Origin: Chimonanthus salicifolius
Lineage: Eukaryota; Streptophyta; Magnoliopsida; Laurales; Calycanthaceae
Reading direction: 5' to 3'
Length of the DNA stretch: 64,000 nucleotides
Assembly: GCA_013350335.1 (NCBI GenBank)
Contig: CM023539.1
Coordinates: forward strand, 15,748,302-15,812,301
The position numbers and the translations under genes were made by a program. This document shows, piece after piece, positions 47,301 through 59,449 of the stretch. The notes beneath the pieces were generated by a model. The model was not told the origin of the DNA, made no database searches, and saw nothing but the letters and a program-made list of their open reading frames with translations. The stretch's first letter is position 1. The number at the start of each line of letters is the position of its first letter.

Positions 47301-48400
47301 TTGTGTTGATTTTTGGGCAAATGGATTGGAATGGAAACTAAAAAATTAACTTCATATTAATTCACTTTCTAACCCAAAAACTTTCTCATGTTTGTTTTTA
47401 CTATCCTACATGACGAAGAAGAAAACGGTTAATAAATGAGTCCACGCTAAATTAGATTAAGCAATTTAATAAATACATTAAAATTGGTTGGTATTTAATT
47501 GTTTCTACAATTTAATCAATGGGCCAAGTAGCCACCCATGAAAGTTTCAATAGGTTGTGTCAATTTATTAATCCATTTAATAAATGCAACGATCAAACAA
47601 ATGGACCATTTAGAATTATTCAAGTTAACCATTTAATATATAGATTGCAACAATTTAATGTACAAACCAAATGTTGTATTGATTGACCCATTTTTATAAA
47701 ATGTATTAGATCATACATTGCTTAGATTGACTCGATTGTTCAAATTGGGTCAACCTACTTAACGAGTCAAATTAAAAAAAAATATAGATCATCTACTCAA
47801 ATCAACTTAAGCCATTTAAAAAAATAGTTTGGAACACAATAGGTCGAGTTGAATTAATCCATTTTTATAAATTGGACATGTTGAGTCTATTGGTTTAAGC
47901 CAGGGGTATAAGCTTAGCTGTGCCTTGTCAACCCATTTAATTAGTCAAGCATGCATATCAATAATATGTTGAAAATCCATTTGGTCAAACCCGTCATGAT
48001 GTACATAAATATTCTCAAGAAGCATTTCTCCATGACTAAATATGAAAACTTTTTCTAACTATTTTCCTAAAAATATTTTGTTGTTGAGAATAGAAATTCC
48101 TGAAAATATTACTAACATGGAAAAACAGCATTTATTTTATAAAAATATCCTAAGAAAACTTTTACAAACCGTGCCCTAAGAGACATGCCACATTCTGAGA
48201 CCAGAGCAATCGTCTTACAAAAGTGATGGACCTCATTATTCAAAAAATAACCATAAAAAAAAAAAATTAAAAAAAAAAAAAAACGAGTTTCAGTTTTTAT
48301 TGGTCAAAAGTAGCACGAATTGATTGCAGAGACAATCACTCGGATTCCCATCAAATCACCATATTAATATCATAACATCAACCGAGTCGTCTATATATTA
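44348..48400. other. AT-rich stretch without recognisable gene
   Basis: Four kilobases with no coding match on either strand. Local structure consists of imperfect repeats GAGCCCATG...TTTACAGGAA at 44575-44740, a heptamer tandem at 46150-46189, ATTAATAAAAATAA repeats at 45785-45825, and A-rich runs at 48250-48283. Degenerate TTTAATAAATGC words occur in 47450-47650. Confidence 0.4.
46150..46189. repeat. (TGAACTT)n tandem repeat
   Basis: Five consecutive copies of the 7-bp unit TGAACTT, with a partial sixth. Confidence 0.9.
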
Positions 48401-48419
48401 AACATCTTGTGTAAGATAA

Positions 48420-48856
48420 CAGAAGAATTCATCTAGCTTTCATGTCCGGATTAAAAGAAGGCATTTACATAAAAAATAAACTCCAAACCACATTATCCAA
48501 ACTTAAACTTGAGCCCCTAAGAATTAATTTCAAAAGAGGGGGAAAAAACTCTGGAAAAGAAACTACTGACCAACTTTCTTGCTCTGGAGTAAGCAGCAGG
48601 CCCCTGCCCTGTTCACTTCACCCTTGCTTCTCTCTCAGTCTACCTGTTTCTTCTTATACTCAGCCTTTCATGTTTCGATCAGACATATACAAACTAAAAA
48701 TGTTGGCAAAACAGAAACAATAATTCCAACATCCAGCAGCGGCCGCACTCGGTCACGCTGGCAGACATCTCCACAGGTATACCTGAGTGTTTGATGTTTA
48801 TCACCATTGACATTGCCTTCACTTCTTGAGTACCACAGACTTCGTTGTCACGACGC
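48420..48856 (-). other. Probable 3' UTR of the shaggy-like kinase gene
   Basis: This sequence follows the kinase stop codon on the minus strand, is less AT-rich than the surroundings, and holds no conserved ORF. The extent is a guess. Confidence 0.4.
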
Positions 48857-51800
48857 TTATGTGCCAACTGGCTGGAAGAAGCTCAGGCCGAACTGCCGCC
48901 TCATATGCTCCGGGATCAGCTTGTTGATGAGTTCCGGTGATGCACCAGATAACTGCAAGCAAAGTGGAAGGTCAAGGATCATCGGCAAAGTTCTTCCACC
49001 TTGTATACATGCACTTTATTGCTCATTAATGTTAACCAATCACAACTATCAGCATCATGATTGAAAATATCCTGAGATATCTGTGAACCAATGAACTAAG
49101 ATAATATATCATGATTATTTCGTTACCACATTGCATCTAAAATATTTTTATCTCTAACCATTGTACTATATTTCAAAACTTTCCAGCTTGAAATTTTTAT
49201 TTTATCCGATGGTTTCTCAGAAGTATCATGATAGAAATCCCAAAATTTTGCAAGCCCAAGAAGAAAATTCTTGATAACCATAAGCATGAAAATGCCAAAA
49301 GAGAAAAAAATAAAAAGATATTTACGGCAATTCATGGACAGAATTTGCTTCTTGACTGCTGCAAACAAAGTTGTTCTGAGCCCCAACCTCTGAAACTAGT
49401 GCCACGACTACGACCACTCCACTGACCAAATCCTCTCCCATTTAAGAGAAAAAAGGCCCTTGATACTACAAGTGAGGTTGACCACAGTGCATGAGGTGCA
49501 CCATATCATGTACCATTTGATTCATAGATCTGATGCCCAATTTACTTCAAAAGTTCAACAATAATCATTAAAAGAGAGGATGAAATCCAGCAAAGCTTGT
49601 TTATCCACGGAAAACACGAACACAACTGAAATTACAAATAAGAAAAATACCCTTCACCTTTGTTCAATATAAAAGAGAGTTTTAGATAGTCCCAAATGAA
49701 TCTTGACCATCCATACATTAATAGATTGTGATTTGCTTTCCATATATACCATCCATTCATTAATACATTGCGATTTGCTTTTCATGTTCATAATATATAT
49801 AAATATTATGACCAGAGGTGTCCATGCATCTCACCCGTAGGGACTTTACCTGACTAATTCTTCAGGGCATGTGCACACCGCCCTAAACACACATACCGGC
49901 TCAAGCGATGAGGAGTAACCCTATGGGAAGTGGCCCAGAGGGATTTGAACATGAATCGAACTCAAGACCTCCCTTCATGAGGGGAACCTCTTGGCCATCA
50001 GGCCAACCCCCTCTGGGTTATCCATATCAATGTTATCAAAACCGGACCGTCTATCGAACCGTTTTCGAGGAGATTAGGGTTCAACCGGGGTCAAAGCCGG
50101 TCAAAGCCGGTCAAGTATTAAAATAATATAAATATTATATATAATATTAAGTAAGACATATTTTACCAATAACCTTAATATAAATATTAAAAATAACATT
50201 CAAACTCTAAGTAATATACCAAAACGATAAAATATATGGGATATAAATAGTAATAAACATTTATATTTCTAATATACACATTTTTTAAGCTGAAAATTAA
50301 AATAAAAAATTAAAAAAAAAAAAAAAAAAAATCAAATTGTTAAACCGAGGTTCAAGGTTCACGGTTTTTGTGTCAAAACTGCATAAAACCACAGTTCCAA
50401 TCGGTTTTATGCGGTTTTGACCAAAGGCCGGTTTTTTACCTGTACCGCGCGGTTCGGTCCGGTTCTGATAACACTGATCCATATTGGCAACAAAAAAAGG
50501 AAAAATCATACAAAAAGATAGCTAAGAATTAAAAAAAGGATTTTAATATTTGACATGGTGATTTTGAAAGATTTGACCAATCTTTTAGTACTAAAAAATA
50601 ATGAAACTAATGTAAAAAACTATAAATAAAATAGAAAAAGAGAATTTTAAGATGGGATTTTTTTTAGCTGGAAAGATTTGAACCAACATTATCATGATAT
50701 TATCCAAGAATAGAGGAAATTTATGCAATAAATGAAATCTATTATTAAACTTGGTAAGTTTGAATTATTTGGCCCATGTTTTTAATATTAATATCTAAAA
50801 TTTAAAAAAAAAATTGTAGAAATATTGTGAAGTAGAGAAAGAATAATTATTTGTTTATTGAACATATCTGATTTGGTTCCATGTTAGTAAGAGGGGGAGT
50901 AAAGAAAAAAGAAAAAATGCGCACTAAAAAAGGCTAAAAATATAAAAAGAAAGTTTAAGATTTGATTTGGTGAGCTTGAAACATTTTACATATCTTTATC
51001 ATATCAATAGTAAGACCTAGGGAAATTCATGCACAAAAACTGTTAAAATGGGAATAGAAATTTTAAGATTGGAGTGATTAAGTTGAAAGGATTTTTTCCC
51101 ACTCTTATCATGCTATTATCCAAAATAGGAAAAACTCATGCAAAAAAAAAAAAATACTAAAAAACTAGAAAAAGTAGAGATTATATGATTGAACTTGGTG
51201 AGTTTGAAGGAATAGTTCCATCTTAACATTAGTATCTAAAAATAGATAAATTTTAATAAGAATTTTTGAAATGGAGAAAAAATGATCTACAAGACTACCA
51301 ACTAATTTGTTTACCAATATCATTCGCGTAAAAGCACATACTTCTTAGTAGCAAAACAAAGCATGAAGTATGGTTCCTTGGGCCAATAGATGATCCAAGA
51401 AACAAATGTGTCAAAACACTCCATTTTCAAAATTTTGTGATAGTGTTTGGTATCTTTCATCATAGTCATCATTATCTCACATCATTATGGTATTCATGCA
51501 GTGTAAAGCAAGAAACAAGAGCAAGAAGAGAGGTATTTTTGTTAGATAATGAGTCATCTATGGATGTTAAGTACAAATGCCATATAAGTTTGAGTAATAT
51601 TGTTACCAAATTCCAAACACTAACTTCAATCAATTTGCTACCCTCGGGGACTAAAAGTTTGACATCTTCAGTAGTACCACTACAGTGGAACATCAATATC
51701 TCATTAGCAATGCCACTTTTCTTATGTAAAATTCCAACTCCAACATATGGTATATTAGTGTTCATCCTAACTTGAGCTACAATATATTTTCCATGTTCTT

Positions 51801-52452
51801 TTTAAAGTTGCAAACCTGTTTAAAAGAGGCTTTGGTTATTAAGCGTTAGTTAAAAAATGGTATTTTCTTGTAATGATTTTAAAAATGCAACATAATTTTC
51901 AAAAATAAAATAAAAATAGAAAAGCTACGACATAATTTTACAATGATTTAATTTTTTCTGTACCTGTGTATGAGAAATAGATGGTTACCTAAATATTAAG
52001 TGAAAAGATAAAATAATTGCTTGAGCAACAATTACCGTACATATTAAGAGATGATTGCAAAGATAAACAAGGCTCCCTACCTCTTGTTTAAAGTTGAATA
52101 GTGGAGGAAAAGGGCGACCATTTACCAGGCGGGCATTAGGCTCCCTGAGTTCATCAAAGAAAGGATGTGCACATGCTTCTAGCTGCGACAATACAATTAA
52201 GCAATCGTAAGAATATGGACTAAAACAATACTTGTTCAAACAGTTCATAGTTATTTTTTAAGGAGTAAAATGACCCAAGTTACACGACAGAATAAGATTC
52301 ATTTATCAGTATGCACAAAACTGTGTACTACTTCATCTTAAAGTACAGAAACAATAAAAAAAAAATACCGCAGTGCAGCGAAGACTCGGTGAATATTGGA
52401 GAAGCCAAGAAGCAAGATCTATTGCTTCGGGGGGCATCTGTTTGTGGAAAAC
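48857..52452 (-). CDS. Shaggy/GSK3-like kinase, last three exons only
   Basis: Three minus-strand exons encode the C-terminus of a plant GSK3/shaggy-related Ser/Thr kinase, a regulator in brassinosteroid and developmental signalling. Exon 52452-52369 (28 codons) gives [20 protein letters not shown]...RCTA, kinase subdomain XI. Exon 52182-52081 (34 codons) gives [18 protein letters not shown] and PPLFNFKQE. Exon 48952-48857 (31 codons and stop) gives [16 protein letters not shown] and ends PVGT. All borders are AG/GT and phase 0, matching conserved positions. The Trp in ASWLLQ replaces the usual Arg. The catalytic N-terminal exons were not found up to 64000. Introns are 184 bp and 3128 bp; the long one holds a SINE and a MITE. 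The gene is either functional with a huge upstream intron or a 3' fragment. Confidence 0.85.
49815..50018 (-). mobile_element. tRNA-derived SINE, copy 4 (best preserved)
   Basis: On the minus strand it begins GGGGTTGGCCTGATGGCC (box A-like, 50006-49989). It continues through GGTCTTGAGTTCGATTC (box B, about 49969-49952), then a body with CCTCATCGCTTGAGCCGG, and ends in AT-rich sequence near 49800. It is shared in part with copies at 21730, 23872 and 24760. Transcription by pol III is inferred from the boxes. Confidence 0.75.
50028..50476. mobile_element. hAT-type MITE in the kinase intron
   Basis: It is 449 bp long. Ends CAATGTTATCAAAACCGGAC and, inversely, CAGTGTTATCAGAACCGGAC form 20-bp TIRs with two mismatches. 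The 8-bp TSD ATCCATAT is perfect (50020-50027 and 50477-50484). Subterminal ACCGG/CCGGT words are abundant. There is no coding capacity. Confidence 0.95.
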
Positions 52453-54807
52453 CTGAAACAGACAACCCAAGGGTATAAACATAAAACAACAAAATTCTGA
52501 GGACAACTACAAGTATTATTGACATGACATTTAATCTGCTACACTTCGAAGACAAAATATTTTATACACAATTGAACAGATAATTTGGAAAATAACTAAC
52601 CTATGGCAACAACTATGTGGACTCCCCAATTAAAATTTTGAGGACTTCTATGTGGGGCCCACCACAGCAAATGTGGATGAGTTGGATCTAAGTTGAATAC
52701 TTGAATGGGTATGATTGGCTAGATCAATGGGCTAATGTACTCAAATTCAGGTCAAATTGAGTAAGGATCCAAATTCACAAGGATAGGTGTGTGAGGGAGG
52801 AAAGGGTGTGATTGGCACCAAAGTTTCTTTTTGTTATTGATTGATAATATCCTATTTAAATCTAATGGTTAAAAATATCTAATCAGATTAATCTTTAATA
52901 TGTTAATAAACTGTTAAAGACCGTCAGCAGAATGGGACCCCAATGGTGGGAAGTGTGGGATCACTTGAGGCTGATACAGACACTATGATCCATGGCATTC
53001 AACAGCAGTTATAGGTTGGAAATAAATAGGAAAAAGTAGCATGTAATCAACACATGTATTAGGTAGTTACTTGTGTAAGCAACATATATATTGGCCTCAG
53101 TTATTGCAGTTACCCAGTAGTAACTGCAGATTCTGTAAGTCAATCTGGTATATGTAATAGCAGAAGATAATGTAATGTAGTTGAGTTTTGATTCTACTAA
53201 TTTGTGGTTCGCTTCAAACCCGAATTGAAATCCAATTGTGGTCCATTTCTACCCAAATTGAAACTTCTAATTATCAACCTTAATCGATCCTATCATAAAC
53301 GATTTATTTACTTTATTATGGTAAACAAATGGACCCACTTATATGCAGCATGTTGAAAATATTTAATCATCCACTTTAATTATTGCCTCACAATATCCAC
53401 TTTCATGGCCATTACCATGTGCACAACAGATGCTTTTTCACTTTCCATTAGTTGATTCCTGAATTAATCAGCAGGTTGAACAAGAATTGATGTTCTTAAC
53501 AAGTCTTTTGGCTTGCTAAATGATCTCAGATGAAAATCTGACAGGCAAAAGGGAGCGCATGCAGTATAAAGGAGATCTAAGATGCACACCTTTTGTGTCA
53601 GATCATCTCTATAGAAATTCACATCTTTTGCGTCAGATCTGTGTGCGTGTATGTCCAGGATCACCTAGGCTCCAGTCCATCCCTCAAATAATAATTTTGC
53701 CATGGCCTCAATCACACCCTTTCCCCTCACTCCCACCTACCACCCATGAATTTGATCCATGTCCAATTTGACCCCAAATCTTAGTTACACAGCACATTGA
53801 TCCACTATATGAATTTCACTTATTCAATCAAGGTGATTTTTATATGCACCTTATTCAAGCGAAAAGACCTTTCTAAGTAACCACCCACATGAACACTCGT
53901 GTGCCTCACATAAAAGTCCTCAATTTTTTATTTAAAGACAAATCCTCATTTGATGTATTCATGAACATTCTAAGACTTGTAATAGACATCATGACCAACT
54001 TATTAGTTCAGGTTTAGAAACACTGCCATTTTCTCAATATTACTCAAGAATAATATGATCCTAATTAGTTGCGCTGGTAGATATTATTTGCAGCAAATAT
54101 TGAATTATTTTGTTATTTTTCAAATGTTGACTAAAACATTAGAAAAAGGGATAAACAGTACAAGTAACAGAGGGTCCAAAATGAGAATAACACCAGCAGC
54201 AAGAAACTCTATTAGACTTGAATCTGTTATTGCTGACAAATGGAGGATTTTATGTTAATGTCATTGCCCGTAAACAGCAGTTCTGAATGATGATTTGGTT
54301 TCCCTTTAAGCAGTACTTTCTTATTTATCCTCCATTGTGTGAATATAAGATGATTTCATTAGAACTCCCTCTTTGGGGATCAAATCATCATTGTCTGATG
54401 TTGTGCATAACATCCTTACGACGTACTCCTAAATATATTGGAGTTAAGAAGTTCAGATATACAATCAATGTACGTTTTTTTCATTTGTTTATAATTTCTA
54501 TCAAGAGGATAGCAACAGCATCACACTGCACCTATAGTGGTAACGTCCAGAACTTTAAACAGACAGAAACTGAGATACCATATCCACTGATTGAGGTCCC
54601 TTCTGCCACAACTTTGTTCTGCATGTCATTAATGCAGCTACAAGCCTCGTGGCATAGTTGATCAAAGGATGGAAGGTGCTCCACTGATAGGATCATTTAC
54701 AATTCAAGTGCATATAAACAGCAAGTGCTGCTTTCAGTTCAAATGGTGTCAAAAAAAAGGAAATCATTTTCGTCAGTTTACTCCCAAAGCCAAATTAAAA
54801 CCATTTT
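52453..54807. other. Upstream stretch of the kinase locus, no further exon found
   Basis: I looked on the minus strand for the expected preceding kinase exon (the PWHK and TPTREEI words) and did not find it. The sequence is mostly AT-rich and non-coding. A possible unassigned exon lies at about 54560-54686. Confidence 0.45.
54560..54686 (-). other. Unassigned candidate exon
   Basis: A minus-strand open stretch begins after an AG (CCTATCAG^TGGAGC) and gives HLPSFDQLCHEACSCINDM, with a possible donor at GGATATG^GTATCT. The composition is protein-like, but I recognise no family, and it has no partner exon. It could be chance. Confidence 0.2.
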
Positions 54808-55573
54808 TGTAATACCCCTACCCTAAATGAGACTTGATTGTGTAATTTTGTGCCTTTAAATGTGTTTTGTCTTCAGTTAATCATGAAGATTATTGAGTGG
54901 GCTTTTCGAAAAGTCCAAATTTGGCCCAATCTGAGCTCAACAGCTCATTGATCTGACTCGTTGAAGTTAGAAGGGCAAAATCATAAATATCTATATCTCA
55001 TTTATTTATTTTGAGAAATGAGAATAAAACTATTTTCCTCTGGAAAACCACTGAATATTTGCTTTGTAAAACTCACACACTCTCGGTATTTTCAAATTAC
55101 GAGTTTAACGGACTTCACCAGTCATTTTATTAATTACCCAATTTTCATTTATTTTAACCCCTTTAAAAGACTCACTTTGTAAAACTAGAATTTTAAAATA
55201 CCTATGGAAGCCAGAAATTTACAAGAAAATATGAAAATATTGTGTGTTTAAAATGTGTTTTGACCGAGCATTTCATACTTTTCTATTTTGAGATTCTAGA
55301 CATTCAATCCAAACGTCAAGGTGTGAACTGTTGATTTTATTAAATCGACGTTTCGCCTCCTATCGATTGGCTTTTGTCACCATTTCTTTTCGAAAACAAT
55401 TTAGACTAGCCTATATCGAATACTCAGGACTCATCTGCGGAGTCAGATTTACCTGAAGATATCCTGATTTTTCCATGTTTTAAGTGAAGTTATAAACACT
55501 TTTAAGTTTTAAATCAAATTAAAATAATAATTCAAAGGTCTTAGCCTGGGCGGCAAACCTACGAATCGCTTTC

Positions 55574-55583
55574 TTATAAAATG
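55574..55583 (+). promoter_or_regulatory. TATA-like box in the long LTR-like repeat
   Basis: TTATAAAATGG is followed within 60-180 bp by pyrimidine-rich, TTCTTCTTC-type leader sequence. A TATTTAAAAG box and a similar leader are found at the equivalent place in the copy at 1.7-7.8 kb (2365-2374). Confidence 0.4.
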
Positions 55584-56059
55584 GATGCCACTCGGTGAAT
55601 TTCTCCTCTTCAGTTGCACCGATCACCTGGTTAGCTCTCTCTACTCTCTGTTCTCAAGCTTCTTCTTCATTCGTAAGCCGCTGCTGCTTCTTCTTCAAGT
55701 TTTCTTCTTCTGCAACTTCCATTCCTCTTCTTCTTTGTGTAAATTTTCAAGGAAGCTCCCCGAGACTCTCCGATCGCACCAAAAAGTACCTAATCTTACC
55801 CTTTCATTTAACTATAAGGTTTAAAAGAGGTTAGGATTAAAATGGGGCAAAATTGGCGAAGAAAATTAAGTCTTTGGAAATCCATGGAAAAATGGCTTTT
55901 ATCCACTTTCTTCTTGTACCCATAAAATCAACATTATTTCTCAGTCAAATTCTATTTTTCTTTCTTCTAAAGTGAAGGTAACCAAAAACCGAATTTATCT
56001 AACCGGTTCATCTTTAAAATGGGATTCGAAAATTCTATTTTTCCGCCGTAACTATGAAT

Positions 56060-56335
56060 TCTGGGCCATATCGGAAGTCCGATACTATGCTATCGGAAGT
56101 CCGATACCCTAACAGAAAAATGGAATTTTTGAATATTTGAAACCTTACTGTCGGACGTCCAATAGTTAGTTCATCAGAAGTCCGATAATGACTTCTGACA
56201 CTTAAAATAAAATTTACTGTTTTTTGTTTGCTCTCTGATAATTATCAGAAGTCCGATACCCACAGATTGGAAGTCTGATACTATTAGGCACCGGAAGACC
56301 GATACCCATATCGGACTTCCAACTAGAGAACACTT
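56060..56335. repeat. Array of TATCGGAAGTCCGATA-type palindromes
   Basis: At least seven perfect or near-perfect copies of the 16-bp dyad or its halves lie within 280 bp (for example 56066-56085, 56093-56107, 56150-56165, 56245-56260 and 56310-56327). Confidence 0.85.
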
Positions 56336-57435
56336 TATTCTATTTTGGTTGCAACTTGTGTGTTTCCTTCTGCATTTTATGTTTCCAGCCTTTTCAGTCC
56401 AGACATAACTAACTGACTGACTTCTATTTGGACAGGTCCGTAGGCTTTTTGATGCAGGATACAGGAATAGGATAACCCTAAATGCCTAATGTGGTTTGAA
56501 AATATTAAAATGGTGCCTCCTAAATCTAAAATGGGCTGAAATTAATCACCTCAACTAATATATGCAATTAACTAATATAAATTTATCACAGATAATCACG
56601 CAACCACTAAGAATCTAATGTGTTAAATGGATTAAATGGGTCAATGGTAGTAAAACTAAGAGGGGGCCCATGAGAAAGGATTGGGAATAAAACATGGCTT
56701 GGCTGTTATCTTGGGGCAATTGAGCATTAAATAATGTAATTTGATGATTTACATAAAGATGGTGGGATAACTAATAAAATATGGAAATAAGGAGGGTTAA
56801 GCGACGGCAGAAAGTGGTGTATGGTCCAACGGCAAGGCTAGATGGGCCTTAGTGCAACAAGCAGAGGGATCTAGGAGGGGAGGCGATGGGCAGATGGGGG
56901 GTATAGCAGGTGGCGGCAATGGGGTTTGGATCTAAGACAGGTGGCGGCAATGCTAGGGGGCAGGTGAGGGGAAGACAAAGAAGATAGGGGTCAAGAGGGT
57001 GGCGGAAAGGGCAGGGGTGGGTATGGGGTGATGGCGATGGCTAGAGGACCCAAAAAAGGGGTGGCAGAAATAGGGGAAGGCAAGGGAGGGGTGACGGCTA
57101 CAAGGCGAGGGTTGAAGACAAGTGGCAGCAACAGTTAGGGACTAAGGAAGGGTGACAACAATGGCTTGAGAAGCCTGTGGGGTGGCGATGGGGATGAGGA
57201 GACCTAGGAAGGTGGCGGCAGCAAAGGGGCAACAAAGGATGGTGTCGGCTAGGGTTTCAAACAAAGAGGAAAAGAGAAAGGGAAGACAGAAAGAGATGGA
57301 GGAGATAGATACCTGATCTTGGAGGCTTCTCACCTTCCGAGGTAGATTTGGAGGGCTTCTCACGTTCCGAGGCTTCTCACCAAGGCTTCATGCGCATGGG
57401 GCATAGAGAATTTCTTTCATTCCATTATTCAAATA

Positions 57436-57920
57436 GAGATTTGATCCAACATTCTTATTATGGCCCGATGATAATTTCCTTGGTTGACACTTGAAGGCCT
57501 CACATGCCCGTGGGTCAATTTTTGTCTTTTCATCTGTTTGAACTCGAGGTAGAGTTCTTTCTCAGATGGGGAGATTGATGCAGAGCACCGCATCATTAGT
57601 TTTTTCTCTATTCTCTCATTATTGTATTTTTTTTTCCATTAGATTTTAGTCATTAGCCCTAATGAGTCTTACACAAGTATTTATAATACCCCTAATTACA
57701 AGAATAACTAAAATCTAATGGAAAAAATACAATAATGAGAGAATAAAAAAAAAACTAATGATGTGGTGCTCCGCATCAATCTCTCTATCTGAGAAAGAAC
57801 TCGACCTCGAGTTCAAACAGATGAAAAGACAAAAATTGACTCACGCGCACATGAGGCCTTCAAGTATCAACCAAGCAGATCATCATCAGGTCATAATAAG
57901 AATGTTGGATCAACTCTCTT
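57436..57920. repeat. Large inverted repeat (215-nt arms) across the LTR/internal junction
   Basis: 57436-57650 is the reverse complement, with few mismatches, of 57707-57920; the loop is 56 nt. The right arm spans the native junction between the left (3') LTR and the internal domain, including the polypurine region. The left arm is an inverted copy of it inserted within the LTR. The other LTR (near 61100) lacks the insertion: there CCATTATTCAA is followed directly by TGTCATTAGCCC. Confidence 0.92.
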
Positions 57921-58957
57921 CTGCTATCGATGGTATACTTAAATCCTAAATTGACGTCACGATCAACTCTATATGGCTGCAGCAGCAAGATGTAAGTAGA
58001 ATGCACCTTCAATGAGACAAGACTCCTAAATCTCTCCAATAGATCAGAAGCAAGTCGTTGTAGCTCACACTCAGGCAACCAAGTGATATCTATCATGGGC
58101 TTGGGCTTCCACGTCACAGGGTATAGCTGATGTCCTTCTGCAACTGTGGAAACAACTTCCTCGACCAGGATAAATTCCATCTCCTCTCTCTTGAGTGGCA
58201 ATGAAGGCAAGGAAGGTAAAGGCTGAAAGGGTTGTATAGATGCATGCCATGGGTCATGGAATGGATCAGGAAGGCCAATATGTGGGTCAGGGTCATGCTG
58301 ATATGGGGAGGCTTTGAGGTGAAGGTGTTCGACCTGGACAGAGTGTGAGGTCCTCCACATGATCATCCAAATCAAATTCCTTAGACCTGTAATGAGTATT
58401 TGCAGTAAACTTATATTGCTCATCACTTATATTAATTTGACATTTAATTTCAGCGTACAAATCGTGAATGTGCAGTGCATATGAAGGCGCAAACTGAAAC
58501 GGCCTAGGTGACATTGACACTTCATAGTGCTCTTCATTCCTGGGAGGCTCTACTTCTTCTAAAGGCTCTTCATCCCCATCTCCATGGTCGACCTCAACAT
58601 GAACAATCTTCAGGACACATTCATCATTTTGGAAAGCTCCTGATGCCTAGGTCGCTAGAAGTCACTACGACCAACTCATCGGTCTCCATTCTTATGTCTT
58701 CGATTCCTACGGTTTGCTAGGACTTCAAGCATGGTGTTGATGTTGGTCAAATTAGTCTTCACGTCGGCCAAATCATTACGGATTCTGTCAATCTGGGCAA
58801 GGAGCTGAGTAACCAGGGTTGAAATCAGAACGGGTCGGGTCGGGTTTCTTAAAACGCAACACGACCCGAATAAATATTTATGGAACCCGACCCGAGCTAT
58901 TGGCCCAATATTCTCGACCCAACCCGAATTCTGACCCGACCCGCATTCTGAACTCAT
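57860..58957 (-). pseudogene. Gag-like remnant inside the LARD-like element
   Basis: On the minus strand the frame ending at 58676 contains QLLAQIDRIRNDLADVKTNL and NINTMLEVLANRR, a coiled-coil-like stretch of the kind seen at gag N-termini. Its first 50 codons are MITE sequence. After a stop, a second ORF (58426-57860, 188 codons) is rich in Pro, Leu and Asp and shows no recognisable domain. It lies just downstream of the primer-binding site in the element's own orientation. The assignment as gag is by position and composition only. Confidence 0.4.
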
Positions 58958-59118
58958 TTTAGCCTAATTTTAGTTGGGTTGGGTCGGGTCAAGTTAACTT
59001 GAAAATTCCTCAACCCGACCCGAATTCCATGCGGATTTGTCTTCTCAACCCGACCCACATGATTTCTCCAATCGGGTCATGTGGGTTGGATCAAAACCCA
59101 ACCCGAGTTTCGCCCCTC
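58814..59118. mobile_element. hAT-type MITE with CCCGACCCGA repeats
   Basis: It is 305 bp long. Ends CAGGGTTGAAATC and, inversely, GAGGGGCGAAACTC form degenerate TIRs. The 8-bp TSD is TGAGTAAC / TGAGTAGC (58806-58813 and 59119-59126, one mismatch). The interior is filled with GGGTCGGGT / ACCCGACCC words in both orientations. It interrupts the gag-like remnant. Confidence 0.85.
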
Positions 59119-59449
59119 TGAGTAGCCCAAGGTGAGGGGTTGTTCTCCTAACAATATCTAGATGGTCTGACTCACAATTACAAGGAAAATTCTAACTAGA
59201 TGTTGTGTCCTAGACTCTATATGCTATGATGACAATGATCAATTTTAAAAAAAAAAAAACTAATAAAAAAAAAATTGCACTCTAAGACCGTGGGTGTTTA
59301 CGGAAATAGCTCAACCTTACTCTGATACCAAATTTGATACAGAACACAGGAATAGAGTAACCCTAAATGCTTAATGTGGTTACAAAAATATTAAAATGAT
59401 GCCTCCTAAATAAAAAAATGGGCTGAATTATCACTCAATTAATATATGC

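Larger units (their letters stand above)
48953..52080 (-). other. TE-bearing intron of the kinase gene
   Basis: This is the 3128-bp last intron, with GT at 52080-52079 and AG at 48954-48953. It contains the SINE at 49815-50018 and the hAT MITE at 50028-50476. The remainder is AT-rich; ORFs in it (for example 51437-51775) show no domain. Confidence 0.75.

Noticed and set aside
49908..50126. 72-codon plus-strand [11 protein letters not shown]...
   Set aside because: It spans the antisense of a SINE and the end of a MITE, so it cannot be a real gene.
57142..57363. Minus-strand 73-codon ORF in the left LTR
   Set aside because: It lies wholly in LTR sequence that is G-rich and repeated at 60.9 kb; the second copy does not preserve it.
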